Assembly (NCBI GenBank): GCA_019236485.1
Contig: JAFAIY010000261.1
Location: forward strand, 1 to 15,720
DNA length: 15,720 nucleotides
Direction of reading: 5' to 3'
Source: Comamonas sp.
GTDB lineage: Bacteria > Pseudomonadota > Gammaproteobacteria > Burkholderiales > Burkholderiaceae_C
Shown: positions 6,354 through 13,311 of the stretch, piece by piece
How the letters are laid out: each line of letters begins with the position of its first letter
Numbering within the stretch: the first letter of the stretch is position 1
Notes under the pieces: model-generated
What the model was told of the DNA's origin: nothing
What the model saw: only the letters and a program-made list of their open reading frames with translations
Databases searched by the model: none
Program-made: the position numbers and the translations under genes

Positions 6354-7427
6354 ATGAGCAGTGAAGCCACCGGCGCCGCAGCGCGCTACCACCCGTTGCG
6401 GGTGCGTGCGGTGATAGATGAAACGCATGACACCAAGTCCATTGTGTTCGAGGTGCCCGAGGCCCTGGCGGAGCAGTTCCGCTACCGTCCCGGCCAGTTT
6501 CTGACCTTGCGGCTGCCCATCGAAGGCCGCTATGTGCCGCGCTGCTATTCCATGTCCAGCGCGCCGGCGCTGGACGATGCGCTGCGCGTGACCGTCAAGC
6601 GCGTGCACCAGGGACGCGGCTCCAACTGGGTCTGCGACAAGGTGCGCGTGGGCGACACCATAGAGCTCATGCCGCCAGCCGGCCTGTTTTCGCCCAGGAA
6701 TCTGGCGCAGAACTTTCTGCTGCTGGCCGGCGGCAGCGGCATCACCCCGGTCTTCTCGATTCTGCGTACCGTGCTCCAGCAGCATCAGGGCCGAGTGGTG
6801 CTGTTCTATGCTAATCGCGACGAGCGTTCGGTGATCTTCAAGCGGGATCTGCAGCAGCTGGCCGCCGAGTATCCGCAGCGCCTGCAGATCGTGCACTGGC
6901 TGGACTCGGTGCAGGGCGCACCCTCGCAGCAACAGCTCGCGGCCTGGGCCATGCCCTGGGTTGCCGATGCGGGCCAGGCCTTTATCTGCGGACCCGGCCC
7001 TTTCATGGATGCGGCGCAGGCGGCCATGGTCGAGGCGGGCATGGCCGCCGAGCAGGTGCATGTGGAGCGCTTTGTCTCGCTGCCCGACGAGGAAACCCTG
7101 CAGCAGATGCAGCAGCAGGATGCGGCCGCTCCCGTGGAGGCCGCCGTCGACGAGGCCCGGGTGCAACTGCGCCTGGACGGCGAGGAGTACGAATTCACCT
7201 GCGGCGGCACGGAAACGCTGCTCGAGGCCGGCCTGCGTGCGGGCATCAACGTGCCGTTCTCCTGCCAGGCCGGCATGTGTGCGTCCTGCATGTGCCAGGT
7301 GCAGGATGGCAGCGTGCATCTGCGCCACAACGAGGTGCTCGATGCCAAGGACCTGGCCAAGAAGTGGACCCTGGCCTGCCAGTCCGTGCCCACCAGCGAA
7401 AAGCTGCGCGTCAAATTCCCGGAGTAA
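6354..7427 (+). CDS. kshB: KshB-like ferredoxin reductase, electron donor of 3-ketosteroid 9alpha-hydroxylase (ORF17)
   Basis: A 357-residue class IA oxygenase reductase: an FNR-type FAD/NAD module followed by a plant-type [2Fe-2S] ferredoxin. RCYSMSSA (63-70) is the flavin site, GGSGITP (126-132) and CGPGPFM (212-218) bind the nicotinamide nucleotide, and C304-x4-C309-x2-C312-x29-C342 is the complete iron-sulfur cluster motif. This is the layout of KshB and also of PaaE/HmpX reductases. Because it sits between tesI and a C/D-ring CoA ligase, KshB is the best reading: it would pass NADH electrons to the Rieske oxygenase KshA, whose gene is not in the window. The ribosome site (AAGGGG, about 12 nt before ATG) is weak. 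The next gene starts 3 bp after the stop. PaaE-type function with another oxygenase is the main alternative. Confidence 0.82.
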   Translation: MSSEATGAAARYHPLRVRAVIDETHDTKSIVFEVPEALAEQFRYRPGQFLTLRLPIEGRYVPRCYSMSSAPALDDALRVTVKRVHQGRGSNWVCDKVRVGDTIELMPPAGLFSPRNLAQNFLLLAGGSGITPVFSILRTVLQQHQGRVVLFYANRDERSVIFKRDLQQLAAEYPQRLQIVHWLDSVQGAPSQQQLAAWAMPWVADAGQAFICGPGPFMDAAQAAMVEAGMAAEQVHVERFVSLPDEETLQQMQQQDAAAPVEAAVDEARVQLRLDGEEYEFTCGGTETLLEAGLRAGINVPFSCQAGMCASCMCQVQDGSVHLRHNEVLDAKDLAKKWTLACQSVPTSEKLRVKFPE

Positions 7428-7430
7428 TTT

Positions 7431-9053
7431 ATGTCGAATATCAATCAGAGCGCGGTGCAGCAGTCTTTGCAGACCCTGCCCGGCATGCTGGCCGATGTGG
7501 CCGGCCGCTTCGCCGACCGCGCGGCCATTGTCGAAAATGGCCGCTCCATCAGCTACCAGCAGTTGCAGCAGCTGAGCCGCCAGGCGGCCCGCGCGCTGAT
7601 GACGCTGGGGGTGCAGGCCGGTGACCGCGTGGCCCTGTGGGCGCCCAATCTCAGCGAATGGATTGTCGCGGCCTGCGGCGTCCATGCGGCGGGCGCCGTG
7701 CTGGTGCCGCTGAACACGCGCATGAAGGGCGCCGAGGCTGCCGACATCCTGGAGCGCAGCCGCGCCAAGGTGCTGGTCAGCGTGGGCGATTTTCTGAATC
7801 ACTATTACCCCGATCTGCTCGGCGGCCTGCGTCCGGCCACGCTGGAGCAGCTGGTGGTGCTGGGCGACAAGGTGCTGGCCAGCGCCGACTTGAGCTGGCA
7901 GCAGTTCATGGCCCGGGCCGAGGGCACCAGCGCCCAGGCCCAGCTGCAGCGCGAGGCGCAGATCCGGCCCGACGATACGGCGGACCTGATGTTCACCTCG
8001 GGCACCACGGGCCGGCCCAAGGGCGTGATGTGCGCGCACCGGCCGACGATTCTGGCCTTCAAGGCCTGGTCCGACGTGGTGGGCCTGAGCGAGGGCAGCC
8101 GCTATCTGATCGTCAACCCCTTCTTCCACACTTTCGGCTACAAGGCCGGCTGGGTGGCGGCCCTGCTGCAGGGGGCGACCGTCTACCCCGAGCAGGTGTT
8201 CGACGCCGACGCGATCTTGCGCCGCATCGAAAGCGACCGCATCAGCTTCATGCCCGGGCCGCCCACGCTGTTCCTGTCCATGCTGGCCCATCCGGGGCTC
8301 AAGAACTTCGATCTGAGCTCGCTCCAGTCCTCGGTCACGGGCGCTTCCACCGTGCCGCCGATTCTGATCCGGCGCATGCGCGAAGAACTGGGCATCAGGA
8401 ATGTGACCACGGCCTACGGCCTGACCGAGTGCGGCGGCTGCGCCACGCTCTGCGAGCCCGCCGACGATGTGGACACGGTGGCCAATACCTGCGGCAAGGC
8501 GCTGCCCGGCACCGAGGTGCGCTGCGTGGACGAGCAGGGCCTGCCCGTGGCGGCCGGCGTAGCCGGCGAAGTGCTGCTGCGTGGCTATCACATCATGAAA
8601 GGCTACTTCGAGGACGAGCAGGCCACGGCGGAAACCATAGACGCCGAGGGCTGGCTGCATACCGGCGATGTGGGTGTGCTCGACGAGCGTGGCTATCTGC
8701 GCATCACCGACCGTCTCAAGGACATGTTCATCGTGGGCGGCTTCAACTGCTACCCGGCCGAGATCGAGCGCATGCTCTCCAACCATCCCGACGTGGCCCA
8801 GGTAGCGGTGCTGGGCGTGGCCGACGAGCGCATGGGCGAAGTGGGCTGCGCCTGCGTGGTGGCGCGCAATGGTGTGCAGCTGGACCGCGAGGCCTTCATC
8901 GTCTGGTGCCGCGCCAATATGGCCAACTACAAGGTACCGCGCTTTGTGCTCCAGCTCGACAGCCTGCCCGTGAACGCCTCCAACAAGGTGCAAAAGCGCG
9001 ATCTGCTGCAGATCGTCAAAGATCGCCTTGAGCCGGCGGCCCAAGCTGTTTGA
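7431..9053 (+). CDS. scdA: Acyl-CoA ligase for the steroid C/D-ring propionate (FadD3/ScdA-like, ORF18)
   Basis: A 540-residue adenylate-forming enzyme of full family length. [14 protein letters not shown] (188-201) is the P-loop, AYGLTE (328-333) and GWLHTGD (407-413) bind ATP, RLKD (428-431) is the hinge, and K519 in NASNKVQK is the catalytic Lys. The stretch CAHR (201-204), [13 protein letters not shown] (228-240) and FMPGPPT (273-279) closely resembles mycobacterial FadD3 as I remember it, which activates HIP, the C/D-ring propionate left after A/B-ring removal. In C. testosteroni TA441 the gene in this position (ORF18, later scdA) is assigned to that step. It starts 3 bp after the reductase stop, with GGAG inside the upstream gene, so the two are translationally linked. 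No clear terminator follows before the tRNA promoter. Confidence 0.85.
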   Translation: MSNINQSAVQQSLQTLPGMLADVAGRFADRAAIVENGRSISYQQLQQLSRQAARALMTLGVQAGDRVALWAPNLSEWIVAACGVHAAGAVLVPLNTRMKGAEAADILERSRAKVLVSVGDFLNHYYPDLLGGLRPATLEQLVVLGDKVLASADLSWQQFMARAEGTSAQAQLQREAQIRPDDTADLMFTSGTTGRPKGVMCAHRPTILAFKAWSDVVGLSEGSRYLIVNPFFHTFGYKAGWVAALLQGATVYPEQVFDADAILRRIESDRISFMPGPPTLFLSMLAHPGLKNFDLSSLQSSVTGASTVPPILIRRMREELGIRNVTTAYGLTECGGCATLCEPADDVDTVANTCGKALPGTEVRCVDEQGLPVAAGVAGEVLLRGYHIMKGYFEDEQATAETIDAEGWLHTGDVGVLDERGYLRITDRLKDMFIVGGFNCYPAEIERMLSNHPDVAQVAVLGVADERMGEVGCACVVARNGVQLDREAFIVWCRANMANYKVPRFVLQLDSLPVNASNKVQKRDLLQIVKDRLEPAAQAV

Positions 9054-9108
9054 AACCTGTCGAGCGAGAAATTTGCCGAACTTGAAAAAGGTGGTGAATT
9101 TTTCTGAC

Positions 9109-9114
9109 TATAAT
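9109..9114 (+). promoter_or_regulatory. Probable tRNA-Gly promoter (-10 box)
   Basis: A perfect TATAAT lies 37 nt before the mature tRNA-Gly 5' end. The best -35-like hexamer, TTGAAA at 9082-9087, is 21 nt upstream, longer than the usual 16-18, so the -35 assignment is uncertain. A promoter here would let the tRNA be expressed independently of the tes operon. Confidence 0.55.
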
Positions 9115-9151
9115 TCAAGTCTGTTCTGTAAAGCTCTGCGCTTTCGGAGAT

Positions 9152-9227
9152 GCGGGAATAGCTCAGTTGGTAGAGCGATACCTTGCCAAGGTATAGGTCG
9201 ACGGTTCGAACCCGTTTTCCCGCTCCA
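9152..9227 (+). tRNA. tRNA-Gly (anticodon GCC)
   Basis: A 76-nt cloverleaf. The acceptor arms GCGGGAA and TTCCCGC close it; the D-arm region has AGCTCAGTTGGTAGAGC; the anticodon stem CCTTGCCAAGG presents GCC; the T-arm contains GGTTCGAACC. CCA is encoded at 9225-9227. It decodes GGC/GGU. A rho-independent terminator follows at once, so it appears to be a one-gene tRNA transcript. Confidence 0.97.
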
Positions 9228-9234
9228 AGTTTTG

Positions 9235-9262
9235 AAAAGGGAAGCAAAAGCTTCCCTTTTTT
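9235..9262 (+). terminator. Rho-independent terminator after tRNA-Gly
   Basis: GGGAAGC at 9239-9245 and GCTTCCC at 9250-9256 form a perfect 7-bp stem with an AAAA loop, followed by six Ts (9257-9262). The preceding A-run (9235-9238) can extend the stem. It ends transcription between the two tRNA genes. Confidence 0.9.
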
Positions 9263-9327
9263 ATTGCCTTGGTCGCATGGCTGATGCAATACTTCTGCGC
9301 TGGTGCATGCGCCGGCGCCTGAAGTGG

Positions 9328-9416
9328 GCCCCGATGGTGAAATTGGTAGACACTGCAGACTTAAAATCTGCCGCTCTTTACGGAGCGTACCGGTTCGATT
9401 CCGGTTCGGGGCACCA
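9328..9416 (+). tRNA. tRNA-Leu (anticodon UAA)
   Basis: An 89-nt class II tRNA. The acceptor GCCCCGA pairs with TCGGGGC, the anticodon stem GCAGA/TCTGC holds the loop CTTAAAA with anticodon TAA, and a long variable arm (about CGCTCTTTACGGAGCG) marks it as leucine type. The T-arm has GGTTCGATTCC and CCA is encoded at 9414-9416. It reads UUA/UUG. It lies past the tRNA-Gly terminator and so needs its own promoter; the best candidate is a weak TTGCCT (9265-9270) and AATACT pair with 18-nt spacing. Confidence 0.97.
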
Positions 9417-9435
9417 GTCTTTTGAGGGTGTTGAT

Positions 9436-9469
9436 AGGACTTCAGGCTTGTGGCCTTGAGGTCCTTTTT
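9436..9469 (+). terminator. Rho-independent terminator after tRNA-Leu
   Basis: AGGAC-TTCA at 9436-9444 pairs with TGAG-GTCCT at 9457-9465 (with a wobble); the stem continues imperfectly into GGC/GCC, and five Ts end at 9469. It begins 20 nt after the tRNA 3' end. The region from here to 9635 shows no gene. Confidence 0.75.
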
Positions 9470-9635
9470 GCTTTTGCAGCCGCTGAAAAACAGCGTTCGC
9501 GCTGCGTAAAACATGGATGACAGAAACCTGTCGGCTCCCGCGTCCTGCATCGAAAAACTCTCTTGATGTCGTTATTCTTGCTGCATTGCAACAAAACATG
9601 CCCTGTACTGCTGTTATCGCGGGGCTTGTTCAGGG

Positions 9636-10235
9636 ATGAACGTTAACGATTGGTCTTTTCTTCTGGTCATTGCGACCATTCTCCTCACGCCCGGGCCCAC
9701 GAATACTTTGCTGGCCTCTTCGGGTATCAGCCAGGGGCTGCGCCGCTCGGCTCCTTTGCTGTCCTTTGAGTGTCTGGGCTATGTCTGTGCGACCAGCGCC
9801 TGGGGACTGGTGCTCAACACCACGATGCATGACTATCCTTTTGTCATCAATCTCATCAAGGTGGTCAGCGGCCTGTACATCGCCAAACTGGGCTTGCGGC
9901 TCTGGTATCAAGCCAGACGGGATCCGCTGCAGGAGCTGCTGGTTTCGGTCAAGCCTCTCGAGCTGTTCATCGCCACGCTGCTCAACCCCAAGGCCGTGAT
10001 CTTTGCGATGGCGCTGTTTCCGGTGCAGACTTGGCTCAGCGTCTCCAACTATGCGGGAGTCATGGGCAGCTTTGTGCTGTTGGTGGCATCGATCGGCGGC
10101 CTGTGGATTGTCTTTGGCTCGGTGCTAATGGCCGGCCGCGTCCGCTGGCTGCAGCCCCAGGTGTTTCAGCGCCTGGCGGCATTGACGCTGTGGGGATTTG
10201 CGGCGTGGTTGCTGGTCAACGGCATTTTCTTCTGA
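9636..10235 (+). CDS. LysE/RhtB-family amino-acid exporter
   Basis: A 199-residue, strongly hydrophobic inner-membrane protein with about six predicted transmembrane segments and the family length (about 200). The N-terminal segment with TPGPTNTLLASSG (18-30) is the LysE/RhtB signature, and the central LLNPKAVIFAMALFP matches the second conserved NPK region. Relatives export amino acids (Lys, Arg, Thr, homoserine) or similar small molecules by proton exchange; the substrate cannot be read from sequence. The ATG at 9636 has no strong Shine-Dalgarno. The gene stands alone between the tRNA-Leu terminator and a 183-bp structured gap, and nothing ties it to the steroid genes. Confidence 0.82.
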   Translation: MNVNDWSFLLVIATILLTPGPTNTLLASSGISQGLRRSAPLLSFECLGYVCATSAWGLVLNTTMHDYPFVINLIKVVSGLYIAKLGLRLWYQARRDPLQELLVSVKPLELFIATLLNPKAVIFAMALFPVQTWLSVSNYAGVMGSFVLLVASIGGLWIVFGSVLMAGRVRWLQPQVFQRLAALTLWGFAAWLLVNGIFF

Positions 10236-10296
10236 GCGCTGCTGTGAATCCACGAGTCTGCGCGGTTATGACTTCGGTGAGAAAATCCCCCTCTGT

Positions 10297-10394
10297 AATG
10301 CTATTTGGCACAGGGGTGCCAGGCATTGGTTAAGAAGCTTGGAAAAGCTCCGGCTTCGATGCAATATGGGGCTGAAGTTCTGTCATGCTGACAG
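10297..10394 (+). promoter_or_regulatory. Structured gap / possible leader before the 10419 gene
   Basis: The 183-bp gap after the exporter holds three stem-loops in a row. First, AATGC (10297-10301) with GCATT (10323-10327) encloses TGGCAC/GTGCCA (10306-10321). Second, GAAGC (10334-10338) with GCTTC (10353-10357) competes with an inner AGCTT/AAGCT pairing (10336-10349). Third is a perfect CTGTCA-TGC-TGACAG (10380-10394). None has a T-run. A weak promoter (TTGGAA 10339, CAATAT 10362, 17-nt spacing) overlaps the second. Whether this is a 5' leader, an operator or chance is open. Confidence 0.35.
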
Positions 10395-10418
10395 GGCCTG
10401 CACTCCAAGAGAATGAAG

Positions 10419-11048
10419 ATGTCTAGTTACAACGCTGCTTTTGAAATCCATGTCCACGGTCAGGTCCTGCTCCGTGCTGATGTCACGTATGAGCAGCTGC
10501 AAGATGCATTGCGCCCCTTGTGGGCCTATGCGGGTGCGCGCTCGCTGGCAGACGGCGAGGCCAGCTTCTACGAGGAGGAGCCCGGCATCCAGTTCGATGC
10601 CAAGGAGCATGTGCTGCAGATGTGCTGGACGGTGCGCGGCGACGACGATTTCCGCCAGGCGCTGGACGATATGTGCATGGGCCTGAATGACCTGGCCGAC
10701 CAGGGCGCAGCCATCGAGGTGACGTTCTACGACACCGAGTTCGATGAGGAAGAGGCGCCGCCCGAGGCCCAGAGCCGCGATGACTTTGTGATGCTGTTCG
10801 TGGGCCCCAATCCCGCCGCCATCATGCAGGTGCAGCGCGATCTGCTGGTGCAGGATGTGATCAACCTCATGGAACGCCATTTCGACGGCTCCGAGCTGGG
10901 CGGCGTGGTGCAGGAGATAGACAAGCTGTTCTCCGAGCGCTTCGAGGCCCTGGTCAGTTCGCTGGAACTGGGCAAGCCGCCGCGCGGCGGCATGGGCGGC
11001 TCGGGTTCGGGCCATGGCGGCAACCGCCGCCCGCGCCATCTGCATTGA
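10419..11048 (+). CDS. Unrecognised acidic protein with Gly/Arg/His-rich C-terminal tail
   Basis: A 209-residue soluble protein that I do not recognise. It has no signal peptide or membrane segment. Residues 1-180 are mixed alpha/beta and acidic (for example FYDTEFDEEEAPPEAQS in the middle), starting with a strand-like FEIHVHGQVLLRADV. The last 25 residues form a low-complexity Gly/Arg/His tail. The start at 10419 was preferred because AAGAGA lies 6 nt upstream; an ATG two codons earlier (10413) is also possible. A YgjP-like metallopeptidase starts about 75 bp downstream, so the two may be co-transcribed. The His-containing tail could bind metal or nucleic acid, but that is speculation. Confidence 0.75.
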   Translation: MSSYNAAFEIHVHGQVLLRADVTYEQLQDALRPLWAYAGARSLADGEASFYEEEPGIQFDAKEHVLQMCWTVRGDDDFRQALDDMCMGLNDLADQGAAIEVTFYDTEFDEEEAPPEAQSRDDFVMLFVGPNPAAIMQVQRDLLVQDVINLMERHFDGSELGGVVQEIDKLFSERFEALVSSLELGKPPRGGMGGSGSGHGGNRRPRHLH

Positions 11049-11122
11049 GCGTCGTCGCCCGACGTCAGCGAGACCAGGCCCCCGGCGCTGCGGCAGCAGC
11101 GCCTGCGGAGCTTTTCGTCGAT

Positions 11123-11698
11123 ATGAAGCCCATTCCCACGCCCAAGTATTCCGGTGCGATCATGCCGCGGCGCGAGGCTGTGGCCGGTGCCGTGGCTCTG
11201 CCGTATCTGAGCGGCTATGCGCCTTCGCTGCAGAACCAGGTGCGTGACTGGCTGCAGGCGGGCAAGGCCGGGGAGTGGCTGCGGCGCAAATATCCGCAGG
11301 CCCATGCGGTGCGCACGGACAGGGCGCTCTACGCCTATGTGGACGAGATCAAGGCCGAATATCTGCGCAACGCGGGCCAGCTGCACAAGGTGGCTTACGA
11401 CAGCAAGATTCATGTGGTGCGCAATGCGCTGGGCCTGCACACGCGCCGCGCCATAGCGCATGGCGGCAAGCTCAACGCCCGCCACGAGATCCATGTGGCC
11501 ACCATGTTCAAGCAGGCGCCCGATGCTTTTCTGCGCATGATCTGCGTGCATGAGCTGGCCCATATCCGCATCATGGATCACGACAAGGCCTTCTATCAGC
11601 TATGCGCGCATATGGAGCCGGATTACCATCAGCTCGAATTCGATGTGCGCTTTTATCTCAGCTATCTGGATGCGGGCGGCGAGCCACTCTGGACCTGA
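11123..11698 (+). CDS. YgjP-like zinc metallopeptidase domain protein
   Basis: A 191-residue protein with a gluzincin motif HELAH at 143-147, a further His at 153 and the pattern HELAHIRIMDHDKAFY (143-158), as in the YgjP/DUF45 branch of M48-like metallopeptidases. H143 and H147 would bind zinc with a third ligand downstream; E144 is the catalytic base. There is no signal peptide or membrane segment, so a cytosolic location is expected. The reading frame stays open back to a TTG at 11045 that overlaps the previous stop, but the ATG at 11123 (MKPIPTPKYS) gives a sensible N-terminus and has GGAG 12 nt upstream. It ends 5 bp before the convergent murI stop. The cellular substrate is unknown. Confidence 0.8.
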   Translation: MKPIPTPKYSGAIMPRREAVAGAVALPYLSGYAPSLQNQVRDWLQAGKAGEWLRRKYPQAHAVRTDRALYAYVDEIKAEYLRNAGQLHKVAYDSKIHVVRNALGLHTRRAIAHGGKLNARHEIHVATMFKQAPDAFLRMICVHELAHIRIMDHDKAFYQLCAHMEPDYHQLEFDVRFYLSYLDAGGEPLWT

Positions 11699-11703
11699 TC
11701 GGC

Positions 11704-12597
11704 TCAGGCCGCGATGGCGAGTGCGCTGGGCGAGCTCACATCCACATGGCTGCAGCAACTGGCGGGCAGCTCCAGCCAGCGCTGGGCGGCCGCCTCGAGT
11801 GCGGGCAGCGCACCCGTGGTCAGGAGCCGGATCTGCTGCGCCGGCGCCAGCTGCTGCTCATCGGCTTCGCGCGCGAGCAGGGCGCGCAGCTCCAGCATGC
11901 GCCGGGTCTGGCGCGCGACGGGGGCGCCGGTGTCCAGCAGCTGGATGTCCGGCCCCAGCAGCGCGCGCAGATCGTCCTTGACAAACACATAGTGGGTGCA
12001 GCCCAGCACCAGCGTATCCATCTGCCCGGTTTTCTGGCCAAAACTGCCTAAAGCGCTGGTGTACTTTGCGCAGAGTGCTCTGATTTCGGAGGTTTCCGGC
12101 TGCTGGGTCAGCGGCTGTTCGGTGCTGCGCTCTATGGCCTTGGCCAGGCCGTCGCAGGCTTGCAGATGGAACCGGGCACGCTGGCCATGCTCGGCCACAA
12201 GCCTGGCCACACGCTGGCTGCCGACCGTGCCGCGCGTGGCCATGACGCCCACATGGTGGGTCTGGCTGGAGAAGGAGGCGGGCTTGATCGCGGGCTCCAC
12301 GCCGATCACGGGCAGCTCCGGCATCTGCGCGCGCAGCATCTCGACGGCCGCCGCCGTCGCCGTGTTGCAGGCGATGACCAGAATCTTGATGCCGTGGCGC
12401 TCTTGCAGATGCTGGGCGATGGCCAGCGTGCGCTCCTGGACAAAGGCGTCGCCGCGCGCATCGCCGTAGGGGGCGTTGCCGCTGTCGGCCAGATACACAA
12501 AGCTCTCCTGGGGCAGCTCGTGGCGCAGCGCCTGCAGCACGCTGAGACCGCCGACACCGCTGTCAAAAATGCCTATGGGAGAGGAAGTTGTGGGCAT
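11704..12597 (-). CDS. murI: Glutamate racemase MurI
   Basis: A 297-residue cytosolic enzyme that interconverts L- and D-glutamate to supply D-Glu for peptidoglycan. IGIFDSGVGGLSV (8-20) is the N-terminal family signature, YLADSGNAPYG (35-45) is conserved, and the two catalytic cysteines are C77 in ACNTAT and C200 in GCTHY. The length is slightly above the usual 260-285. The start at 12597 (MPTTSSPIGIFDSG) was chosen because homology begins right after it; the frame extends upstream to 12726 but that stretch is Arg/Pro-rich and not like MurI. No strong ribosome site is seen. It is the last of six same-strand genes and converges on the metallopeptidase gene with 5 bp between stops. Confidence 0.95.
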   Translation of the reverse strand: MPTTSSPIGIFDSGVGGLSVLQALRHELPQESFVYLADSGNAPYGDARGDAFVQERTLAIAQHLQERHGIKILVIACNTATAAAVEMLRAQMPELPVIGVEPAIKPASFSSQTHHVGVMATRGTVGSQRVARLVAEHGQRARFHLQACDGLAKAIERSTEQPLTQQPETSEIRALCAKYTSALGSFGQKTGQMDTLVLGCTHYVFVKDDLRALLGPDIQLLDTGAPVARQTRRMLELRALLAREADEQQLAPAQQIRLLTTGALPALEAAAQRWLELPASCCSHVDVSSPSALAIAA

Positions 12598-12686
12598 GGG
12601 CGGGCGATAAGGTCGGGGTTTGAATCTGGGCCGGGCGTCAGTATGCGTCGCTTCGAGCATCGGTGCTGTGCACAGGGGCTTGGGAA

Positions 12687-13226
12687 TCAGCGGTCCTCGG
12701 CGCCCTGAGTCACGGCCAGGCCGCATACGGGGCAGAAGCTGTCCTCATGGGCCACTTCATGGCCTGCCGGGCAGTAGCGGGTGCGCAGCAGGTCGGGCCG
12801 TCTCCAGCTCGAGAAAAAAATGCAGAAAGCCATGCCGTAGAACACCATGGCGTGGCCCGAGAACAAGCGCACACCTTTGGCCAGGCCCGTGTCCCGGCTG
12901 GCGATGGCAAGCAGAAAGTTGATCAGGGCATAGGCAAAAATTCCACCGACCGCATAGATCATCTGCGGCGGGCAGCCGGCCAGCACCTTCTTCCAGGAAA
13001 ACTTGAAACGGCCGCCGTTGTTGATGCGCTGGGCAAGCAGCACCGCGGGAAGCCAGACCGCAAAAATGCCGCCGCCGAGGACGGCGGCCGCCGCCATCTG
13101 CACGCTCTCGCTCAAGCGGCTCTGTATGGACGGCAGCAGGCCGGCGATGGCCGCCACCTGGGCAAGGGCGCAGAGCAGCAGGCCCAGGCTCGCGACCAGC
13201 ATCAAGGGAATCAGCAAAAAGCGCAT
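12687..13226 (-). CDS. Membrane protein with C-terminal zinc ribbon (unknown function)
   Basis: A 179-residue protein that I cannot name. Four hydrophobic segments (about 3-30, 43-66, 88-110 and 123-141) indicate an inner-membrane protein. The last 30 residues hold a zinc-ribbon-like cluster, C152-PAGH-(8)-C165-xx-C168, probably cytosolic if the four-helix model holds. The first segment could be read as a signal anchor. It lies 89 bp upstream of murI on the same strand and 85 bp downstream of the DUF523 gene. No enzyme motif is visible. Confidence 0.78.
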   Translation of the reverse strand: MRFLLIPLMLVASLGLLLCALAQVAAIAGLLPSIQSRLSESVQMAAAAVLGGGIFAVWLPAVLLAQRINNGGRFKFSWKKVLAGCPPQMIYAVGGIFAYALINFLLAIASRDTGLAKGVRLFSGHAMVFYGMAFCIFFSSWRRPDLLRTRYCPAGHEVAHEDSFCPVCGLAVTQGAEDR

Positions 13227-13259
13227 GACCCGAGTATTGCCTATGTCTGCGCCGCCCAG

Positions 13260-13274
13260 ATAGCTTGCTGCTAT
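13260..13274. repeat. Small palindromic element ATAGC-loop-GCTAT
   Basis: ATAGC (13260-13264) and GCTAT (13270-13274) flank TTGCT in the 85-bp gap between the DUF523 and membrane-protein genes. The surrounding bases, including a further TAGCTG, resemble the dispersed ATAGC/GCTAT intergenic palindromes common in Comamonadaceae genomes, but this copy looks degenerate. It has no T-run on either strand. Confidence 0.3.
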
Positions 13275-13311
13275 TCAATGCGTAGCTGTACGGTCAGTTT
13301 TGCAGGGTGCT

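Noticed and set aside
6129..9044. A 971-codon open frame on the minus strand across tesI, kshB and scdA
   Set aside because: It is antisense to three genes with clear motifs, is His/Ala/Gly-rich with no domain pattern, and arises from the strong third-position G/C bias of the real genes.
1..9053. Reading the cluster as 4-hydroxyphenylacetate hydroxylase or an alicyclic acid (cyclohexanecarboxylate) aromatisation pathway
   Set aside because: The reductase with MarR-like domain and paired FAD desaturases allow it, but the HsaA-like oxygenase, KshB-like reductase, FadD3-like ligase and match to tes gene order fit steroid degradation better.
9028..9459. A 143-codon plus-strand frame spanning both tRNAs
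   Set aside because: It overlaps two intact tRNA genes and a terminator, and its translation is just tRNA sequence read as codons.
12598..12726. Upstream start for murI adding 43 residues
   Set aside because: The added segment is Arg/Pro-rich, unlike MurI, and no ribosome site supports it.
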